Assembly: GCA_025403435.1 (NCBI GenBank)
Contig: CM046348.1
Location: forward strand, 28,538,148-28,602,147
Direction of reading: 5' to 3'
Origin: Artocarpus heterophyllus
Lineage: Eukaryota > Streptophyta > Magnoliopsida > Rosales > Moraceae
Length of the DNA: 64,000 nt
A program made the position numbers and the translations under genes. Below the pieces are notes generated by a model. That model did not search any database, was not told the DNA's origin, and saw nothing but the letters and a program-made list of their open reading frames with translations. Position 1 is the first letter of the stretch, and every line of letters begins with the position of its first letter. Below are positions 58,451 to 64,000 of the stretch, one piece after another.

Positions 58451-58939
58451 GGTGTCCAGAAAAGGTTCGATTTTTCCAATGCAGTTTTAATTTTATTTTT
58501 GGGACGATTCTGAGAAACATTAAATTTGGATATGACCAGAAATATGAAGTGTTCGATTCATACGGGATTGAGGACTTGAAGATGGATATTACATGAAGAA
58601 GGATACAGCTTGAGGATTCAAGGATGAAGAATCGATAAATGTCTCGATTATTCTCTTGTAATCTTATTTTTCTATTCTCTAGGGTGGAACCATAATATTA
58701 CGGTTATTATTATTATTTTGCTTGTAGCTTTGCTTGATTGCTTTGCTTGTCTGCATTATAATATGATTTACCATGTATATTGATAACATGTCATATAGAA
58801 TAGGGAGTGCCGCTCATATTAAAATTGTTCATGCATAATTTTAAAATAAAACCTTGACTTCAAAAGATTGAGTGGGAGAAGGTTTTCGAAGAGAGAACCT
58901 AAGGCCTCCATCGTTGGTCCATAGGAAGAACATGGTGGT

Positions 58940-59260
58940 CCTGACCCCTAGGAAGGGATTTCTATCATGTACTAGATTGGATCTTTGAAAGGATAAGGTA
59001 TTTTAGTATGATTTATGGTTGCACACCCCTAGGTGGTGATTATAAATCATGGATAAAATATTGAAACGGTGGTTATACACTCACGTTAATTTTATTATTA
59101 ACCTCCCTTAGGAGCTCTGTTAATAAAATTAATGGCCAAAGAAACGATTATTAATATATGCTGGATCATATGGGTCCTGGATGGCATTATTAATTAGGAG
59201 GGGATCCGTGTTCCTGATTGAATTTGGCATGACTCCCCTAGGAGCTTGTTGAATTCTGAG
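58940..59260 (+). repeat. Series of nested hairpins in the leader before gag
   Basis: Four units have a small stem around CCTA or CTTA: GACC-CCTA-GGAA (about 58943), CACC-CCTA-GGTG (about 59027), CTCC-CTTA-GGAG (59103-59114) and CTCC-CCTA-GGAG (59233-59244). Two are enclosed by AT-rich inverted repeats: ATGATTTAT/ATAAATCAT (59008-59016 and 59042-59050) and TTAATTTTATTA/TAATAAAATTAA (59086-59097 and 59121-59132). Confidence 0.8.
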
Positions 59261-59407
59261 TTGGGAATTATCGTTGTAAGGTTGTGATATTTTCAAGGTT
59301 TTGACACATAAACACATTTGTATGATTTTACATGATTTTATTAGCTTACTAAATTATTATATGTGTTTGCTTATGTTTGGTATATGATTCTTTATTGTAG
59401 ATTGAAA

Positions 59408-60415
59408 ATGTCTAAAAACGATTTATCATCGATACTTGACAAAAACCAATTAACCAGTGAGAACTATAATGATTGGAAACGGAACCTGGACATCGTCCTA
59501 TCCTTTGAGAAACTGAAATATGTACTGACAACTCCTTGTCCTCCCGAGCCTACGGGAGACTCAAGTAATGAGCAATTCCAAGCGTATGACTGCTGGAAAG
59601 ATGCTAATGATCAGGCCCGCTGCTATGTTATGGCTAGCATGAACAACGTGCTGCAGGCTCAACATCAGGATTATGAGACTGCAAAGCAGATCTTGGATAA
59701 TCTTGAGGACATGTTTGGAGGCCAGGCCATAACAAAGCGGCAAGGGGAGCTTCGGAAACTCTTAAACTGTAGACAGAGACCGGGGACATCTGTAAAGGAG
59801 CACATGATGTTGGTCATGGGCTACCTCGCTGAGGCACAAACCAATGGAGCCGACATCGATGTTGAAACTCAGATGACTATGGTCTTTGAGACTCTGTCTA
59901 AGGAATTTATTCCGTTTAGAGCTACTTTTAATTTGAGCAATAGACGGGATATGACCTTGACAGAACTGATGAAACAGTTACAGGAGTTTGAACTGCTGAT
60001 CAGGGAGTCTCCTGCTGGTGGTGAGGCCAATATGGTAGCTGCTTCTGGTTCCAATTCTAACTCTGGAAATGGAAAGAAGCAACGGGCCAAAAGTGGGAAG
60101 TCTTCTATTCCTATTGCTACCAAGAGCAAAAAGAAGAAGAAGAAGAACCCAAAGAAGCTTAAGTGCTTCTTCTGTGGTAAGGTCGGGCATATAAAGAAGC
60201 ATTGCAAGGACTTCCTTTTCAGGGGAGGTAGGTGTGATCTTCTATATTTAGAAACTTGTTTGGTTGAGGAATCTAGTGACATCTGGGTCATAGATTCCGG
60301 TGCTACTAATCATGTTTGTGTTTCTCTGCAGGGATTCAAAGAAACGAGAAGTCTACTTCGTGAAGACTTAACGCTTCGGATGGGCGATGGATCCTTGGCT
60401 CAGCGGAAGCAGTGA
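59408..60415 (+). pseudogene. Copia gag and protease start
   Basis: ATG at 59408 opens MSKNDLSSILDKNQLTSENY. The gag core has the usual WKRNLDIVL, ALxxLEDMFGGQ-like and TSVKEHMM phrases. A Lys-rich stretch (KKKKKKNPKK) precedes a complete CCHC knuckle, CFFCGKVGHIKKHC (near 60165). The protease begins with WVIDSGATNH (near 60287), active site D-S-G intact. A one-base loss close to 60396 shifts the frame and gives a stop at 60413. Gag and the protease start are otherwise open. Confidence 0.88.
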
Positions 60416-61685
60416 GAGATGTCCATCTTTATTTTGATAATTATAGGAGTTTAATTTTGCGAGATTGTTTTTATGTTCCTAAATTTAAAAGGAATTTAAT
60501 TTCTGTATCTTCTTTATTTAAAGACTCCTACGTGGTATCTTTTAATGAAAAAGTGGTGATTCGTAAAAACAAATCTTTTATCTGTTCTAGATGGATGCAA
60601 AATAATCTATATTTTTCAAACCTAAGATGGACTTATTGCTTAATGCTGAGATAAATGATAATGACTCAAAAAGACTTAAAACTTCTCACTCTAATAAGAC
60701 TTATCTTTGGCATTTGCGCCTTGGCCATATTAACCTGAATAGGATTCAAAGGTTGGTAAGGGATGGACCTTTAAGTCACTTAAAGGTGGAATCTATACCT
60801 CAATGTGAGTCTTGTTTGGAGGGTAAAATGACCAAAAGACCATACGGGTCTAAGGGCAATAGGGCCGAAGGGGTTCTAGAACTTGTGCATAGTGATGTTT
60901 GCGGACCGATGAACATCCGGGCACGAGGAGGGTATGAGTACTTCATCACTTTCATTGACGATTACTCAAGATATGGGTATGTGTACCTAATGCACCACAA
61001 AAGCGAAACTTATGACAAGTTCAGGGAGTTTCGGGCTGAAGTGGAAAAGCAATTGGGTAAACCCATAAAGGCACTTCGATCTGATCGAGGTGGGGAATAC
61101 CTTTCTGAAGAGTTCTTGGGACACTTGTTAGAGAATGGGATTTTATCCCATTTGACTACGCCGGGCACTCTGCAGCAGAATGGCGTAGCGGAGAGAAGGA
61201 ATAGGACTTTGTTGGACATGATTCGGTCCATGATGAGTTATTCATCATTGCCTTTATCCTTTTGGGGATATGCACTACAAACCGCATGTTATCTTTTGAA
61301 CAATGTGCCTTCAAAATCGGTCCCTAAAACTCCTCACGAGTTGTGGACAAGACGGAAGACATCCTTAAACCATATTCGCATATGGGGATGTCCAGCTCAT
61401 GTCCTGTTTAAGGATCCGAATAAGTTGGAAGCACGTTCAGAAGTTTGCGTGTTTGTAGGATATCCAAAAGGGACTAAAGGGGGTTATTTTTATAACCCAA
61501 AGGAAAATAAAGTCGTGGTTTCAACTAATGCAACTTTCCTTGAGGAGAGTTACATGAACGACTTTAAACCTCGAAGCAAAGTGGTGCTTGAGGAGTTGAG
61601 GGGTGATCCGTTTACTCCGGAGGTTCCGAATGAAACCATTCCGATCAGTGTAGAAAAACCAAACAAACCTGAACAACAACCTTAG
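60412..61685 (+). pseudogene. Copia protease end and integrase
   Basis: After the first frameshift the text continues with RDVHLYFDNYRSLILRDCFY and KFKRNLISVSSLF (protease end and linker). A second one-base loss near 60618 leads into a 352-codon frame. The HHCC finger reads [12 protein letters not shown] and CESCLEGK. The catalytic residues are Asp 60894, Asp 61083 and Glu 61191, the last two exactly 35 residues apart (DX35E). The C-terminus ends with [15 protein letters not shown] and an in-frame stop at 61683. The integrase catalytic core is intact. Confidence 0.88.
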
Positions 61686-61686
61686 G

Positions 61687-63359
61687 GGCTTCGGCGTAGT
61701 GGGAGGATCGGGCGTCAACCTGAAAGGTATATGTTCAATGGGAAAGTCTTTTTGGCTGAACCAGATGAACATGACAGGGATCCTTATACTTACGCAGAAG
61801 CCATGGAGGATGTTGATTCAAGACTCTGGACAGAGGCCATGAATGTAGAGATGAAGTCTATGGAGACTAATCGGGTCTAGGAGCTTGTGGATCTTCCCGA
61901 AGGGGTAAAACCTATAGGGTGTAAGTGGATCTACAAGAGGAAAAGAGGAGTGGATGGAAAGGTCGAAACCTTTAAGGCTAGACTGGTAGCTAAGGGTTAT
62001 ACGCAAAAGGAAGGAATCGACTATGAGGAAACCTTTTCGCCTGTAGCCATGCTTAAGTCCATCCGGATTCTCTTGTCCATAGCTGCCGCTCTTGACTACA
62101 AGATTTGGCAGATGGATGTCAAGATGGCTTTTCTGAATGGCTATCTTGATGAGTCCATTTATATGGAATAACCAGACGGGTTCAAGGTTGCGGGTCAAGA
62201 GGGTAAGGTTTGTAAGCTGCTAAAGTCAATTTATGGACTTAAGCAGGCATCCCGTTCTTGGAACATAAGATTTGATCAAGTGATCAAGACTTATGGGTTC
62301 TCACAAAATGTGGATGAACCATGTGTTTACAAACACATTAAGAATGGGAAGGTGGTTTTTCTACTACTCTATGTAGATGACATTCTGCTAATTGGCAATG
62401 ACGTTGGGGCATTGTCATCGGTCAAATTATGGTTGACCAAGCAGTTTGACATGAAGGACTTGGGTGAGGCTAATTTTGTTCTCGGTATCCAAATCTTTCG
62501 GGATAGGAAGAACAAAATGATAGCTTGGTCACAGGCCAGCTACATAGATAAAATTCTCAGGAGGTTTGCAATGCGGGATTCCAAGAAAGGTGGGCAACCA
62601 TCTAGGTCTGGAATTACTCTTTCTAAGAAAGACTCTCCAAAGTCTTATGAAGAAAGAGAATACATGAAGAAGGTACCTTATGCTTCGACAGTGGGTAGTC
62701 TCTTGTATGCCATGCTTTGCACTCGACCGGATATTAGCTATGCGGTTAGGATTGTGAGTCGATTTCAGGCGGATCCAGGACCGAACCATTGGGTTGCGGT
62801 AAAGCATATTTTCAAGTACCTGAGAAGGACTCGAGGGTATATGCTTGTATATTCGGGTGAGGATTTAACTCCTCTAGGATACAATGATTCGGATTTTCAA
62901 TCCTGTCTGGATTATAGGAAATCGACTTCGGGGTTTGTGTTTACTCTAGGTGGCGGTGCCATCAGTTGGAGAAGTGCGAAGCAAGATTGCACTTCGGATT
63001 CAACAATGGAGGCCGAGTATGTGGCGGCTAGTGATGCTTCGAAAGAAGCAGTGTGGCTCCGCAAGTTCCTTAGGGATCTTGAGGTAGTTCCTGGTATGGA
63101 TAAGGCGGTATCACTGTACTGTGATAACAGTGCGGCGGTAGCTAATGCTAAGGAACCAAGATTTCACAAGAAGAGTAAGCATATTGATTGGAAGTATCAT
63201 GTGATAAAGGACTTCGTTGAGAGCGGGCATGTCACGGTGTGCAAGATCGCGTCAGAGGACAATTTATCTAATCCATTCACAAAGACACTTACTGGGAGAG
63301 TCTTCGAGAGGCATGTGGAAGCTATGGGGATGCGAAATTTGCAGTATTTACTCACTTAG
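61687..63359 (+). pseudogene. Copia reverse transcriptase and RNase H
   Basis: Same frame as the integrase. In-frame stops at 61878 (TAG, where Trp is expected before ELVDLP) and 62169 (TAA, where Gln is expected before PDGF) are the only breaks. RT shows [39 protein letters not shown] and the catalytic LLLYVDDILLIGND (near 62370). RNase H shows GYNDSDFQSC, SKSTSGF-like YRKSTSGFVF, MEAEYVAASDASKE and LYCDNSAAV, ending NLQYLLT at a stop at 63357. Confidence 0.9.
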
Positions 63360-63373
63360 TGCAAGTGGGAGAT
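63360..63373 (+). other. Polypurine tract of the copia element
   Basis: GCAAGTGGGAGAT follows the stop codon directly and precedes the 3' LTR. The minus copia element has GCAAGTGGGAAAT at the same place. Confidence 0.85.
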
Positions 63374-64000
63374 TGTTAGACATGTATGCTCTAAGGAGTA
63401 AAAATGTAATACGTTTTTTGGAGACATTTTTATCAATAAAGAATTTATTCATTTACAAATATACCAAATATTGTCCTCTTTACGTTCATATTTGTTGAAT
63501 GTATGATAAGCAAACAGTAGTCTGAGACTATCAGTCTAAGCCTTAAGAATTGGGCATATGATGGGATGATTATGCGGAAGACACGATTCTTAAGGTGATG
63601 GTCTAAAACATATGATCCGCAATCGAGGGAATAAATTTGGGTGCTTTATTCATGTAAAGATTGTTATGTTGTCTATATCCCTTTTGGGAGATGGTTTGTC
63701 TTGACCATCGGAGTTGGACTTCATGAATAGAAACATTGGCACGTTGTCATAGGTGACGATGTGTTGGATCAGGACATAAAGTGAATTGATTTGGATTAAT
63801 AATTCTGTCTTAGCAAATCGATTCACTTTAGACAATCATTTGTATTGTATCTTAATCCTGAGATGAATAATGGGCCCGTTGTCTCGACTTGTGTCTTTTG
63901 ATGTACCAATGAGTGACTCCCACATCTCTATAGTGGCATGCATGCCGGTACGTTGGAGGCATGACTCTTGATAGCGTAGACTTGTTATTCATAGATATGA
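63374..64000 (+). repeat. 3' LTR of the copia element, cut by the window end
   Basis: It starts TGTTAGACATGTATGCTC and follows the 5' LTR (from 55749) base for base with about 13 substitutions over 627 bases. The rest is outside the window. Confidence 0.95.

Larger units (their letters stand above)
55749..64000 (+). mobile_element. Ty1/copia retrotransposon, comparatively young, nearly complete
   Basis: 5' LTR, PBS, 1.6-kb leader, gag, protease, integrase, RT, RNase H, PPT and the first 627 bp of the 3' LTR, which runs out of the window. LTRs of about 2 kb are long for copia. All catalytic motifs are present; two frameshifts and three in-frame stops break the single gag-pol frame. It inserted seven bases from the PPT of the gypsy element to its left. 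The left target site would be TTTTA (55744-55748). Confidence 0.92.

Noticed and set aside
59869..60291. 140-codon minus-strand open frame
   Set aside because: Opposite the copia gag, which has a clear knuckle and protease start on the plus strand.
1..64000. tRNA, rRNA or organellar insertions
   Set aside because: None seen. The tRNA-like words found (TATCAGAG, TGGCGCC) are retrotransposon primer sites.

Overview
The window looks like repeat-rich nuclear DNA of a flowering plant, probably a eudicot. It is AT-rich and consists mostly of nested, decayed LTR retrotransposons of lineages known only from plants (Tat-type and Athila-type Ty3/gypsy, several Ty1/copia). It holds one host gene, the first exon of a trihelix transcription factor of the ASIL/SIP1 type (20563-21436, +). 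I saw no rRNA or tRNA gene, no CRISPR array and nothing bacterial. Most ORFs are pieces of broken polyproteins. This is reading by eye; no alignment or database search was run.

Left block, 1-20060: three elements appear stacked inside one another. A copia element on the minus strand (13999-20060) has its 3' LTR cut at 13999 by a Tat-like gypsy element on the minus strand (6661-13998). The 3' LTR of that element is in turn cut at 6660/6661 by a second Tat-like gypsy element of the same family on the plus strand (1-6660, entering from the left edge). The plus copy carries a 3.8-kb segment between integrase and 3' LTR that the minus copy lacks. This segment holds a tandem-repeat 3' UTR and a broken antisense gene (3107-5267, -) with a TATA box on its own strand.

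Middle, 20061-30404: the trihelix exon, about 6 kb with no recognised gene but with a foldback element (23142-23636) and an 81-bp duplication, then a short copia element with both LTRs (27505-30236) that has lost its RT and RNase H.

Right block, 30405-64000: a long solo or truncated LTR (30405 to about 34640), a minisatellite (35258-35950), a minus-strand copia element (36038-41323) split by a clean solo LTR (38914-40812, target duplication CATAA), and an LTR fragment (41324-42256). Next comes a minus-strand Athila-type element (42257-52603) with pol, a downstream accessory ORF and an inserted non-autonomous hAT transposon (46580-47416, 8-bp target duplication). Its gag is cut by a 3.1-kb gypsy LTR (52604-55725). 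A comparatively young copia element follows (55749 to beyond 64000), with 2-kb LTRs, a hairpin-rich leader and nearly complete gag-pol.

No convincingly new biological system stands out. The best leads are the antisense gene with its own promoter inside the Tat element, the repeated hairpin module in the leader of the last copia element, and the hairpin or tandem-repeat cassettes at matching places in related LTRs.
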